A DNA stretch of 64,000 bases, taken from the NCBI GenBank assembly GCA_024704765.1, contig JAKMXF010000255.1, positions 496,001-560,000 on the forward strand, given 5' to 3'. Positions within the stretch are counted from its first letter, which is position 1. Every line of letters starts with the position of its first letter. Shown here one piece after another: positions 1 to 11,688 of this stretch. The notes under the pieces are model-generated. The model saw only the letters and a program-made list of their open reading frames with translations, was not told where the DNA came from and ran no database searches. The DNA is from Oopsacas minuta (taxonomy: Eukaryota > Porifera > Hexactinellida > Lyssacinosida > Leucopsacidae). Both the position numbers and the translations under genes were made by a program.

Positions 1-3000
1 GTACGACCTAACAAGTTGCTGTGCTATACACGGACTACCTCATTCATCCTGTCACTTCCTAACAGCTATCCTCCAGACCAGCATATACAGCCTGCTAGTG
101 CAGAAGAATTGAGAAACATACATCCTGTAATACACTGTGAGGATGATACAGCTCTGTATAAACTGTCTGCTATCAGAACACAGGAACAGTTCATGACTAT
201 TCTAAGAGAATATTTCAACAATGCACAAAAGCGTGTGTTAATATTTGTAGCAGACATGCAGCATGTTACTCAACAGAGAATTAACTTTGTTAGGATAATG
301 ATAGATGAAGAGGAGAGTGTAGCTAAGACGAAAGTTGGTGAGTTCACTCTTAATAAGCTTATAGTTGTTCTTCTACACTATCCTCCTACTATATTCAATC
401 GTACTATTCATAAGACTCGTACCGGATCATTCTCAAGATACCCTGCTCATTTCTTACATGGCTGGGATCATTACTACCTAGATAATTTACAGAAACAGAA
501 GGAGAACAATCCTCTTAACATTCAAAACTGGTTAACTCTAACTCTCCTCTCTGATGAAGACGAGTTGAAGAAAATTAAAGGTCCTATGCTTGACTCTTTA
601 TCTAATAAGATTCCTCATTTAACAGTTGATATATTGTCTCGTATTAAGTTTGGTACAAATCTTCGTTGTGTGTTCAATTCCGCAGATATGGATCTTTATA
701 ATCGTGCTGAATTACTGAAGCAGATATTTGAAACTGATGTCGGGTTTATGCTATGTGAGATTTTCATTTCTTATTGGAAGTCAGATTTTATTCGAGAACA
801 AATCCACAACTACGCTAATTCTATCTTTCAGAACTTATCGAATTTGAGTCTCACTGATTTGGTCGTGACTAGCTTTTGGAATCTGTTCACTTCGTTCCTT
901 ACTCTAATGGTGTACAAAATTAATGAAGGATTAAATTTTGAAGTTTTATTCGATCAAGATGACAATCCTAATGATTACGTACATCATAGAATATATGAAC
1001 AGCTAGCTCCCACCAGGTCAGAATCTCTCTCAAGACGAGATACAACACACTTGTTTTTAGGAATTCTGAGAAATTTGAGCAAGCCCAGTATGGAAGAAGT
1101 TAAGAATATTTCACATATTTTGGATGCTCAAGTGAATAATGCTATCCACATCCCTAAATTCCCATTCTCCATGTACATCACTAGGGCATTTGATAATGCC
1201 ATACAGTGTAGTATACAAGAAGTCAATAAGAACATTACTGCAATACAAATTTCAAAATCTAGTCAAGGATCGAACAAGCCAAATCAAGAAGACCTCAATA
1301 AATTCCTATTAGAGAATCTGAAGAAAAATCTACATCGTTATCCTCTTATTCAGTTTATTTTAGAGAATGTTAAGAGTACTATTTGGATGCATTATTTGGA
1401 AGATTTTGCCTATAATCATATCAGCGTTTCTTCAGCTCATTTATTCGAAAAACAAGAGAATAATACCAGTTTCCTGAGATTAGTTAATTTCTGGGGAAAT
1501 GATTTTGATAGAAATGATATTGCTAACGCTCTACTCAAACTTCACATTTCTGCTTTCTCGAATCCTCCAGACTTTAGTAAGCTTCTATTCATATTTTCTT
1601 CTCTAGAGAAGCTTAAGGATCTAAATTTACCTAACATAGAAGAGAGCATAGGCATGCAAAGTCTAGTACAGCCTATTCCTACATCTGTTCCAATATTCAG
1701 CTACTTTATCGACACCCTTCATCAGGATATCATGAAAATATTTTCCAAACGTCCCTCCCCTTCCAATCTAGAAAACATCAAGAAATGGGTGAGTGTTTAT
1801 AATAATCTAATAATTCAATATGCTGGATCTCTTCACTCGGAAACTCTTGAGCACATTCTATCCAATGACCAGAAGATCAAATTTGCTCAAATGCATGCTC
1901 TCTACCTGATTGCTAGATATTATCCTATCAATGAAGATTTCCTTTTAAACGCGTTCGACTTAGCTATCTTTGTCAAATTAGAGCTGAAAGGTGGTTATGA
2001 CTTAATTAAAATATTCATTAAAGGTTTGAATAAGATAGAAGATGCATGCAAGAAGGCTAAACTTGATCATAAAGGATTCAGAGTTAAATTTGCAGAAGGA
2101 ATGTTACAACACCACATAGAGCAGAACGATAAAATAGACAATGGAATAATCTCTTGGATTCTCATTAGTGCAAACAAACAATCTGTATGGTCAGGTGCTG
2201 CTGCTAGACAAGTACACTCACAGGCTAAATCACCTGTAAAAGACGTGCACACAATTGAACCAGGTCTCCTAACATTCAGATTCTATCAGTATATTATTAC
2301 AAAATTACTATTAAGTGATATGGAAGACTCAAATGACACAACTGTTAACATAACTCAATTCAACAGTGATGTAAAACAGCTGATTGCTGATGAGCTACTA
2401 GCATCATTTCCGGTAACTACTGAGCCTACCGATTATATTCCATACTATTATAGTAACAGATCATTCATCAAATGTACAGCTGATGTACACCCTATTATGA
2501 AGCAACCTCTGGCACATCTCTACTATCAAATTGCATTAGACAGGCTGCTACAGCTGCATGAAGATAAGAAGCTTTTAAATATATTTAAATTATACTCTCA
2601 GTTCTTGGACACGAATCTATCCATTGACAAAGATACAGGTTTCAAGGTAATAGCTCGTATTGAGAAACAAGCATTATTCCAGGTTATTCTTAGATCATAC
2701 TCTGTACACTTTATCCCAAATAATTCCAGTGCTATTCTGGATTTTATAGAGTTAGAACCTGAAAGTATACAGCAAATACACACACAAATTGATGACTACA
2801 GGTTTGGGGGTGCGGCTTTAGGGGGACATAGCTGGACGATGTTATACCTCATTTCAAACAAATTCTCTTCCATGATTTCTTTCGAACATTATTTAGAAAA
2901 GTTGAAGGTATCCAGAGAGGAGTTGCCGTGGGTTTACAATTCCATTACAAGACTTCAGAAAATTGAGGAACAAAAGATTCCACAATTTCCATTCATGAAT

Positions 3001-6000
3001 ATTAAAGACAAGAAATACAAATCTTACAAGGAATGTTATGACATTATTCGTTCTATAGCTATTGCTGAGCCAGGTGAAGAAGAAAAGTGGATAGAAGAAT
3101 TTTGCCGATTAACAACCAAAGTAGCACAACAACCAGACAGGAATGCAATTTGTTTATTGCGTATGTATTTCTGGCTAGCAATCTACCAAGAATTTTATCT
3201 TCAAAACATAGAATCTAGGAAGTTTTCTATGGTGATTCAAGCGAACAAATTCTCTTCTCTCGGCCTAAGTGAGGGCAAGAGAAGAATTATTCTTTGTTTC
3301 CTCAATACTGACAATGTGATTAGAACATCTGAAGTAATAGAATCTCTGAACCCTGACACTCCCATTTACGAAATGGAAGGAAATGAAGTAAGAATGAAAC
3401 AGAGGAGTGGTGAGGAGAAATTGTTTCTCTTCGATTTCTTTTCTACAGGTCAGAAGGATCATGACGCAATCGTATTAAGGAACATGTTATGTAATCTAAT
3501 CGCGGTTTTTATGGCTCTTCCGCGCGAAACCTCTCACTTATCTCCTCTTTTCCTTTCACCCCAGAGCTTATACCAGACTTATATGGTATCTAACCTCTAT
3601 CCTAAACCGATCAATCAGGCTCTCAAATATGACTGTGGTTGTGAATTAAATGAAGATGGGAGTTATGGTCGGCCTGACTACTACAGTTTTGATAGGAAGA
3701 GCTTCACACTACATTCCTTCTATCTGATGACTTTAATGAACTTTGGTGCTCTGTCAGTCAATATCGTTACACAGCCTGATGCTCTGAAATCCATCAGTGG
3801 ACTGCTATTCTCTGAGTGGAACCAAGTAGGATTGTACTGTCTCAGTCAGTTACGTACAATATGGCTACACATGCAACTACAGTGGGAACGGACTCAGGAG
3901 GAATTAGGAGAATTCCTTACTAACTGCTTCTTTGAATATTTTATGTTAGCTGTTGAACCAATTTCTCCTTTGAAACCTACACTCTTCTACTCCACCGAGG
4001 AAGTAGAAAAGTATGAATTTGCTATTCACACTAAAGTTTATGAAAAGACATCGAAACGAACAGACTTGAAAAGCTCACAGCAAATATTTTCAGAATTTTC
4101 CAATAATGTTATTTCGTTCAGAAAATGGTATCCAACAAAAATTACATTTATACATTTACAACATGCGATTGAATCATGTCGACCAGTTGATATACGAGTT
4201 GAGTCTCCTGTGGATAATTTCGTGATTCTTCACAGATTTATTTCTGAGAGGAAACGATTCCGTATCAGTTCAATTTTACTTCCAAATTTGATAAAATTCT
4301 ACCGTCTCTTCCATACAAATCTTAACTACTTCATAACACGTAAAGAGGCTGAATCTAAGACAATCCATGAAGTGATAACTGACATCAACAAGAGATCTCA
4401 CCCTCTCGTTAATGTTGATATAATGGAGCTCTACAAGAGGATCTTGCATTTCTACAAAATGTATGTGATAGTGTGTCGTGGTTTGATAGGTTTTGGACCT
4501 TGTGCCGCAATCAGGAGAGAGGAGAAGTTCTTGCCTCTTGAGAAAAATACAAAATTTATACGAATCCTGAGTGTGAATGAAGAGTCTGAAGTAGGATTTG
4601 ATGCTTTGTACTTGGTTATTCAAGATCTGGTAAGTTATACAATGCAGTGTGATGAATTTCAGCTGCAGATGTTATATCTACAGTAAACTTTCGCTGTAAC
4701 GAAGTGCTCGGTACTTCGGATTCATTCGTTATACGTAAGAGGAAATTCGTCTTAGGCGGAGCAAAATCAATTACTTTTAAGCTAATAGAGGGAAAAGAAT
4801 CACTTCGTTATAACGGGAATTTCATTATATCCGACTGTACTTATGAGTTATGCAATTTTGAATTATTATCAGCAATTTATAAACCAGATGATACCATTTA
4901 TGTGAAACTCAGAACTAATCTGAGAACATAGCTGAATATTTATGGAAAGAATCTCAATATTCGTGATTTTATCTCTTATGTTAATTAGATTTCAACTCAG
5001 AACGAGTTCTTGGAGACCGTATCAGCGAATAAGAAGCTGCTACCTTGGCTGTCTTGTTTCAATCTGGATACTTCTACTATCACACCGACAGAAGAGAACA
5101 CTAGGAATGCTTTTGTGTCTGATCTCACTTCTAACGAGATTAACCATTACTGGTAAGCATTAACTTTTAAATGGAAAAGAATAATTTTTCCTTTCTTTTT
5201 TCCCTTAGGACATCTATGAAAGAGATCGATGAGAGCTCACTTGAGATATTTGAGCTGATCAGGAGTCGTACAACTTATACTCCATTCCAGGATACAGGCA
5301 CCTGTTCTTACGATCTAACTTCCCTTGAACAAGATATTTTCTGGAAATACATTGCTTCCAAACCTAAGTTTAATGCCAAAACTAATCTCATTCATAAAGT
5401 GTTTAGGTTTAAAGAAATTATTGTATCAAATCTCCCAGAGTAAGTTTAAGAATTATTATTTATGATTTCAAGTCATGAAGTATTACAGAATTTCTATTTA
5501 CTTAGTCCACTCAATCTGCAACAATTCCTATCACAAATGAAGAACTATTTGAGTGATCAATCTCACAAATATCTCGATACACTGCCTGAACCTGTAGTAC
5601 AGAATCTAGAGTATCATTTCCATACATTGGAGTATGCAGACTTCTGTAGACTGCTCAATGCTCTCAGACAGACTCTACAACGATTAGCACAGGTGGGACG
5701 AATCTGTCAATACATATAACCAAGAGACGATTTCATAAGATTTTCAATATTGTATTTTAATAGAGTTCAATCATGATGAAAGGTAGAGAGGAGGAACTAA
5801 TACGATTATCTCTGAGGGAATTCTTAATGAAACAATCTTCTGCTATTAATACAAGCATCGCTGTGTTAACAAATGCTGGATTCACAGAGTGAGTATTGGA
5901 TATATTGTATGCGGTAAATACAGGGCGGGATCATGTTTAGGGTACGGGGGATTTTGAAAGGAAAATACAGTAAAAATGTGAATTTTCCTATGTATTAATC

Positions 6001-6213
6001 TAAATGTATTTCGATAGATTTCCTGATCTCCAGATCAACATTTTGGCTGATGAGATTAAGGTGAACATTCTGTACTCTTGTATGGAATTCTTCCTGATAA
6101 AATTCAATTCAAGAAGTTACGAGTATTGCAAACTTCCTTACTGTGTCAAGACATCATTACCCAAAGTACTAGCCAGACTCATTTGTGAATTTGGGCAGAA
6201 GTTAGAAGGTTAG
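1..6213 (+). CDS. RNF213-like giant protein, C-terminal part (5' end outside window)
   Basis: Proposed exons are 1-4629, 5001-5152, 5209-5439, 5473-5692, 5764-5888 and 6018-6213. All joins keep phase and give about 1,850 residues to a TAG stop. Reading is open from base 1, so the true start lies upstream. From memory of the family, the sequence resembles the region of RNF213 (mysterin) after the AAA+ core through the C-terminal helical domain. Landmarks are the opening CYTRT...LPN segment, an LLHYPP segment and the closing helices around QNEFLE, YDLTSLEQDI and LLNALRQTL. RNF213 is a very large cytosolic AAA+ ATPase and E3 ubiquitin ligase acting in lipid-droplet biology and antimicrobial ubiquitylation. 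I see no AAA motifs, C3HC4 RING or RZ finger here; if present they lie upstream. The first exon is 4.6 kb without interruption while the tail is cut into small exons. A polyadenylation-like AATAAA is at 6323-6328. Family call moderately sure; 3' structure well supported. Confidence 0.66.
4683..4885. repeat. Dispersed MITE-like repeat in intron 1 of the RNF213-like gene
   Basis: This intronic segment starts with ACAGTAAACT and contains CACTTCGTTATAAC and TTTCATTATATCCGACT. It matches a second copy at 9629-9815 over most of its length. TACAGT-type ends are typical of pogo/Tc1-like miniature elements. The short ORF that crosses it is not a gene. Confidence 0.5.
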
Positions 6214-6874
6214 TTATTTGTATGAGAATAGATTATACTAATCCATACTTATCTAAGTTAATGTTAAAGCTTAATGTACAACATTTTGTATATGTACCAT
6301 AAGGATTCGAATAATACTCTTCAATAAATGACCAACGAACTAATTGATGATCTCTTTCCAATCAACACCACAGGAAAGCGATAGTTGAATAGAATAAATT
6401 GCCTCATTGTATTTAGTATACGTAGTATCCCAATATATTCTATGTTCCCCGTGCTGACAATGAACAAATCATTTGGATACACACTGCTACAAAATATTGT
6501 CATCCTTAATCCTTGAAATTTGAAACATATCCCTTCCCATTCAATAGCGCTACATATTACTAGGTCTATTATTAGTATATAATATAATAATTGAATGTGT
6601 GTACTTACATATATTCATGTTTCAATGATTTCTTGTAATTATTTAATTCTCTCTATTTGCTTTCCACTACATGAATATTTGCTTAACTTACAAACTGTTT
6701 GTCTCCATATTTTACGTATTTACTATATATGTGACACCGAGACAGGGATACATAATAATTTGAAGAAATTAAATACTTTATTATTACTGAACCACGATAT
6801 GTAGTGTAACACTGCTATTAGTATACACTTTCTTATAATACAACTTATTCCACCACTACCACTTTTTTCCAATA
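6214..6874. other. Intergenic, RNF213-like to MRE11
   Basis: AT-rich spacer. It holds a likely polyadenylation signal at 6323-6328 for the upstream gene and presumably the MRE11 promoter. I see no conserved coding segment. Confidence 0.5.
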
Positions 6875-8674
6875 ATGTCTTGGAGAGAAGGATACACACA
6901 AATCCGTACACACGATGAAAAGCACTCAGATAATACTTTTAAAATTCTTCTTGCAACTGATATCCATCTCGGTTGTTATGAAGATGATCATATTCGTGGA
7001 GATGATTCTTTTGAAGCTTTTGAGGAAGTATTATTGATTGCTAAACAGGAACAGGTGGACTTTGTTTTATTAGGAGGCGATTTGTTCCACGAGAATAAGC
7101 CAAGTAGACCAACTCTTGAGAGATGTATGTCACTAATTCGTAAGCACTGCTTCGGAGATCGTCAGTTGTCAATTCACCGTCAATTATACTCTGACAGGGT
7201 TAATCAACCTCTGAACTATGAAGACCCTGACCTCAACATTTCATTACCCATATTCACTATCCACGGGAACCATGATGATCCTACTGGTCCAGGCTGTCTG
7301 TCTGTGATTGATCTCCTCTCTGTAAACGGATTGGTTAACTATTTCGGTAAATCTAGTCAAGTTGATGAAGTAGAAGTTGAGCCTCTTGTCCTTCAGAAGG
7401 GAACAACTAGTTTGGCCCTGTATGGACTCGGAGCTATGCGGAATGAGAGATTGTATAGAACATTCACACATGACAAGGTAATCTTCTTAAGAACTGAAGA
7501 ACAAACTTTCAAAATATTCATCATTCATCAAAACAGAGTAAAACATGGAGAGAAGAGCTACATAAAGCCGGAGTTCATTCCTACCTACATGGATCTTGTA
7601 TTCTGGGGTCATGAGCATGATAATCAGATATCACCGTCAATAGTACCGGTGGGAGATGGAACATTAAATATAACACAGCCGGGGTCTACTGTCGCTACCA
7701 GTCTGAGTGATGGAGAAGCTGGAGAGAAGAATGTAGGTATCTTGTATGTGGAAGGAAAGGACTTTTGTATTGAACCTATAGTGCTTCAGTCAGTCAGGCC
7801 TTTCCTAACAGATGAACTCGGTCTTGATGATAAAGTAGGTGATTACGATGATGCAAGAATAAACGATTATATTTCTGCTAGAATGGATGATCTCTTAGAA
7901 CTAGTGAAGGACTCATTCCCTAGGAATCCTAAGCTACCATTACTTAGAATTCGAGTACGAATATCTCGTCCTTACAATCAGAATAATGTTAGGAGAGAAT
8001 TCTTATCAAAATATGTTTCTCAGGTAGCTAATCCTGAAGAGGTTCTTCTTTTCTCCAAACAGCCGAAGAAACGTACCAAATTCAAAAGTGGTGAAGAATC
8101 AGTACAAACTGAGTTTGTAGAATCTTACATCACTGAGGACAGATTAATTGATTTTTTCAGAGATTTAGCGGCGGATGATGATCTAAACATCTTCACAACA
8201 AATGTATTATCTTTTGCCCTTGAAGAGTTTGTAGTGAAGGAAGAGTCTAAAGCTATTAAGAGGTATATATCTGGGTTAATCGAGGGTGCTAAGAGCTTTT
8301 ATAAATATCAGACTGAATCTAGACCTGATTTACAAACTGATGATATACTATTTACAGATGTAAAGAGAGAATTAGATAGCTTGTCAAGTGATAAGCTTAT
8401 GTATGCTTACAGTGATAGTGAAGAGTATCGTAGTGAAGATGACACCAAAGCACTTATGGATCTTACATTAAGGTCTATGAGCCCACCCCCCAGCCGCTCT
8501 TACAGATCCCCTGTCACTTCTCCTTTCCGTAGAGGCTCTGTTAGAGTAGCCTTACAGAATCCGAGAGGAGTCTCAAAGAAACGAGATAGACCTCATAGGG
8601 ATTTTGATGATACTTCTGATAGCTCCTTAAGTAGAACCACCAGTACCAGAGGAAGGAAGAAGCGGAAACTCTAG
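6875..8674 (+). CDS. MRE11: MRE11 double-strand break repair nuclease
   Basis: One uninterrupted 599-residue frame. MRE11 is the Mn-dependent 3'-5' exonuclease and endonuclease of the MRE11-RAD50-NBS1 complex, acting in the nucleus in break sensing, end resection and ATM activation. The metallophosphoesterase motifs appear in order: DIHLG (D29, H31), GGDLFHE (D69), GNHDD (N132, H133), an HQNR segment, and WGHEHD (H246, H248). They are followed by the capping and DNA-binding region. The C-terminal 100 residues are Ser/Arg/Lys-rich and end in a basic RGRKKRKL tail, as in animal MRE11. It is shorter than the roughly 700 residues of the human protein, mostly in the disordered tail. The start is supported by the usual spacing of about 28 residues to the first motif. 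AATAAA follows at 8763-8768. The lack of introns is unusual beside its intron-rich neighbours. Confidence 0.96.
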   Translation: MSWREGYTQIRTHDEKHSDNTFKILLATDIHLGCYEDDHIRGDDSFEAFEEVLLIAKQEQVDFVLLGGDLFHENKPSRPTLERCMSLIRKHCFGDRQLSIHRQLYSDRVNQPLNYEDPDLNISLPIFTIHGNHDDPTGPGCLSVIDLLSVNGLVNYFGKSSQVDEVEVEPLVLQKGTTSLALYGLGAMRNERLYRTFTHDKVIFLRTEEQTFKIFIIHQNRVKHGEKSYIKPEFIPTYMDLVFWGHEHDNQISPSIVPVGDGTLNITQPGSTVATSLSDGEAGEKNVGILYVEGKDFCIEPIVLQSVRPFLTDELGLDDKVGDYDDARINDYISARMDDLLELVKDSFPRNPKLPLLRIRVRISRPYNQNNVRREFLSKYVSQVANPEEVLLFSKQPKKRTKFKSGEESVQTEFVESYITEDRLIDFFRDLAADDDLNIFTTNVLSFALEEFVVKEESKAIKRYISGLIEGAKSFYKYQTESRPDLQTDDILFTDVKRELDSLSSDKLMYAYSDSEEYRSEDDTKALMDLTLRSMSPPPSRSYRSPVTSPFRRGSVRVALQNPRGVSKKRDRPHRDFDDTSDSSLSRTTSTRGRKKRKL

Positions 8675-9111
8675 TTATTCATTTTTCAAGTTTTGGATAT
8701 TACATTTACTTTCCATTCGTAATTATTCGAAATTATTCGAATTATTCGTTTATTTAATTTATAATAAATATTGCTACATTAAATTTTTTGCATAAAAATA
8801 TTACAAATTATGAACATTTCTACGAGATTACACTGTTTCGTATAATATTTACGTTTGCTAATGTGCGTACACCAGATACCGATTTTATTCCACAATTATG
8901 CAATGTCCTCGCCAGGAATTTTATCCAAACGGCACACCCTGTAGGGTTGTATCTCGGAAAAGGGCCGTTAAGTAAGAGAGGGTCTTAGGGTCTTTGCCCC
9001 CCAAAAACATATTCTGTTAAGCTGTTAAGCTATTAAGATCGATCTACAGCCTCTTTTGGCACCTTGACAAACAATAGATCAAAAATATATCTGACAGTAT
9101 AAATATTTTAG
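8675..9111. other. Intergenic / possible 5' exon region of the next gene
   Basis: Contains the MRE11 polyadenylation signal. The first coding exon of the gene at 9112 should lie here or be non-coding, but I cannot place it. The short frame at 8788-8988 has no recognisable content. Confidence 0.4.
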
Positions 9112-11688
9112 AAGAGTCCAAAGGTGTAGTCAGTAAAGCCATAGGGCACTGTGCCCTTTGGAAAGAGGCTAGTGAGAACACTGGAATTATGCTAGACAGC
9201 CTTCAACATACTTATTCGGTATTTTTAGATACTTTGAAGAGTAAAGATTTAACAAAAGAAGGATTAGTCCAATTACTGACTACACTCCAGCATTGTGAAC
9301 AAACTTTCATACAATCTCCTCAGGTAACTAGTTATCAGCTGTACATTCTCAACTACTATAAATACAATAAAATATCTGAACCACTACTTGTGGTCTAATG
9401 TGTCTAAACAGCAAAATATCCACCACTATTCGCCTGGAAATCTTCTGTGTAAAATTAATTGGGAATTTTTTGTGTTTTAGGCATTCGTAAAGGCAACTTT
9501 GCTAGAGTTACACTTCTATGATGAGCAGGATGATGTCATTGCCCTGTTTCCTGAAAGGATACAGAATGCTCATTACGTCGCACTTGTAGGTTCTCTACAG
9601 AGGTAAGTGTAGCCGGATGTTTAATCAATAAATACAGTAAACTCTGGTAATACCGAAGTGCTAGGAGTAGGGATCCCGGTTTCACTTCGTTGCGGAGTAA
9701 ATCAATTAGTTTCATACTACGTACGTATATGGGCTTATAAGGGTAAACACTCACTTCGTTATAACTGGAGTTTCATTTTATCCGACTTGGTTATAACGAG
9801 ACTGTTATTGGAATTTATTATATTATCATACTTCAAATATTGATTTATTTATACACAAAAATGAAATTCAAATGAAGTTATGCAATGAATTTCAATGGCT
9901 TAGTTGTAATTCTAATGTAGCGATAAGCTACAAGTTCTTTCGCTGTTGTTGACATAAATTGTTTGAACTCGTCTTTAGCTATTAGTTCGTATTCATCTTG
10001 TCTCTCATCTACCGTTTTGAATTCTATTTTTGCTCGACATAAATGTAGACCCATTCCAATACAGTTACTATTTGGGAGTTTAGATTTGCAAACTGGACAT
10101 TTGAGGTTTTCAAGGCTATATGAGAAGTCTATACATTCTCTCTTTATACCAATCTGTATCACTACTATATTTCCTTGAGAATTACAATTCGTTTCTTTAC
10201 AAAATCCTAGGAAATTTATCCCTGGTATTATAGTATGGTATCGGGGCCCTGTGTTAGAGATAGACATAATATCCATTCCTTCTACTGACCCACCCTCTCC
10301 AGGAACACTTGTAATGTCTGCAAACATTATCTTGGAGAATGTAGCCATGTTCCCTCCTGGAATTGATAGTACCATCTCAAGCTTGGACATATGAACTATT
10401 TTATAATCAGATAGACATTTGTTGTCATCCTGAAGTTTAAGTCCGTAATACATTAATCTTATATTTTCTTCTTCGCAATCAAACTCCCATTCAAGGATTG
10501 ATTTAATCTTTTTAATGGGTGTAGCTGAAAAATCTTTAACAAATACTTTACATTTTCGCTTATCGAGTGTCACCACCTCAATAAAATCCATTTGTCCTCT
10601 ATCTGTTCCTGTAGATATTTGTGTAGCCATTTGATTATTATCAATTTTGTTACTATACACATAATTATATATTGTTTTGTTCTATTTATTCAGGGCCTAT
10701 AATAATATATAATATCAGTTCTCTAAAGGATAATAATATCCCCCCGTGTATCTGTGTAAATTATCCATTTATATCCTCGTATCTTTGATGAATTATACGC
10801 TAAATACTATTTGTTTTGTTTGATAATTATATTAGCAAATAAAATTGCCAAATACAGTACAATTTTTGGTTGGCGTTAGGTATTCGGTTAGCAAACGTAT
10901 ATACATTCTGTTTTCCAAATATATTTCATTGACTAAACATGCATAATCGTAGCATTGCTATGACATAATTTCTATGTAGTCAGGGGTGTAGTGCTCTAAT
11001 TTCTAGTGGGGGAGCGCTTATGAAAGAATATATTACGCAAAAAATGGTAAAACAAAGTTAGTTTCCTATCAACGAAACATGAAATAATCCAAATTACAAG
11101 TAATATAAAATAAAAATACTTCCAAATATTGTTGTCCTTCTTCGTTGCAGATGTTACCCCATTAAGCGGAGTTGACTAGAGTACGAAAGAATGGCAACTC
11201 CGGAAAACTTAATCTACTTTTATTAAAATAACATAACAATAATCTAGTTAAAGTGAGGGAGTGTCTCCCCTTACACTACACCCCTGTATGTAATATACAT
11301 TATTTTATTTATTCTGCTATGGGGAAAATTTGGTACCTCTTATCCGAGTACTTATTTCTATAGTTGTATCATTGGGATCAATCAAAAGCTTACAGAACGA
11401 CTGGAACAAAGAACTACTTATACAAATCAATGGAAAGAACAGATAGTAGATTTCTGGAGCTTACTGCCTCACTTCTGGGAGGCAGATACTATGGAGGAAC
11501 ATCTAGATACTGAGTATGACTATGCTGGAGTACACTCTAATCCTGATTACTCTTTAGACATATATCAACCTGAAGGAGGAGACATGTACCGCTCAGGTGG
11601 GCAAGAGGCAGAAGGGACCACTAGTGTGGAGCAGGAATTGACTGGAAATGTTCAATTAGGAGCTTCTTATGATTTAAGTTTTATTTAA
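9112..11688 (+). CDS. Unrecognised multi-exon helical protein (5' end unresolved)
   Basis: Exons 9112-9323, 9481-9602 and 11364-11688 join in phase with good GT-AG sites. They encode about 219 residues ending at TAA. Exon 1 begins after an AG acceptor with one base needed from an upstream exon, so the N-terminus is missing; the Met codon at 9189 could be an internal or alternative start. The product looks mostly alpha-helical (segments around LQHTYSVFLDTLKSKDL, AFVKATLLELHFYDEQDD and KLTERLEQRTTYTNQWKEQI). It ends in an acidic, Tyr- and Gly-rich tail. I do not recognise the family. A BAR- or arfaptin-like helical bundle is one possibility, but no diagnostic motif is visible. Intron 2 (9603-11363) carries an antisense gene and two miniature transposons. 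Confidence 0.55.
9629..9815. repeat. MITE-like repeat, second copy of the 4683 family
   Basis: Starts TACAGTAAACTC and contains CACTTCGTTATAAC and TTTCATTTTATCCGACTTG. It is clearly the same family as 4683-4885, although the middle has diverged. It lies inside intron 9603-11363. Confidence 0.5.
9878..10660 (-). CDS. Ubiquitin-like plus zinc-binding protein, nested antisense in an intron
   Basis: Intronless 260-residue frame. Residues about 24-100 look like a ubiquitin fold: EVVTLDKRKCKVFV strand region, a helix with IKSILEWEFDCEEENIRL, then LMYYGLKLQDDNKCLSDY and a Gly-Gly near SIPGGN. A linker containing MFADITSVPGEGG is followed by Cys pairs: CKETNC, then CPVC with later NC and a final LC, plausibly binding zinc. 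From memory, this Ubl plus cysteine-module design occurs in multicopy proteins of several invertebrates and protists with no assigned function. A role in ubiquitin-related recognition is only inferred. The second Met (residue 11) could be the true start. The gene sits wholly inside intron 9603-11363 of the opposite-strand gene, which suggests retroposition or transfer. Confidence 0.72.
   Translation of the reverse strand: MYSNKIDNNQMATQISTGTDRGQMDFIEVVTLDKRKCKVFVKDFSATPIKKIKSILEWEFDCEEENIRLMYYGLKLQDDNKCLSDYKIVHMSKLEMVLSIPGGNMATFSKIMFADITSVPGEGGSVEGMDIMSISNTGPRYHTIIPGINFLGFCKETNCNSQGNIVVIQIGIKRECIDFSYSLENLKCPVCKSKLPNSNCIGMGLHLCRAKIEFKTVDERQDEYELIAKDEFKQFMSTTAKELVAYRYIRITTKPLKFIA
10981..11286. 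mobile_element. hAT-like MITE with near-perfect 8-bp target duplication
   Basis: 306 bp bounded by inverted ends CAGGGGTGTAGTG and CACTACACCCCTG. The flanks are TATGTAGT (10973-10980) and TATGTAAT (11287-11294), a 7/8 match and the 8-bp duplication size of hAT elements. No coding capacity. It lies in intron 9603-11363. Confidence 0.75.

Noticed and set aside
8788-8988. 66-residue frame upstream of 9112 as a 5' exon of the unknown gene
   Set aside because: It is followed by a stop and has no convincing donor in the needed phase; similarity to any protein is not evident.
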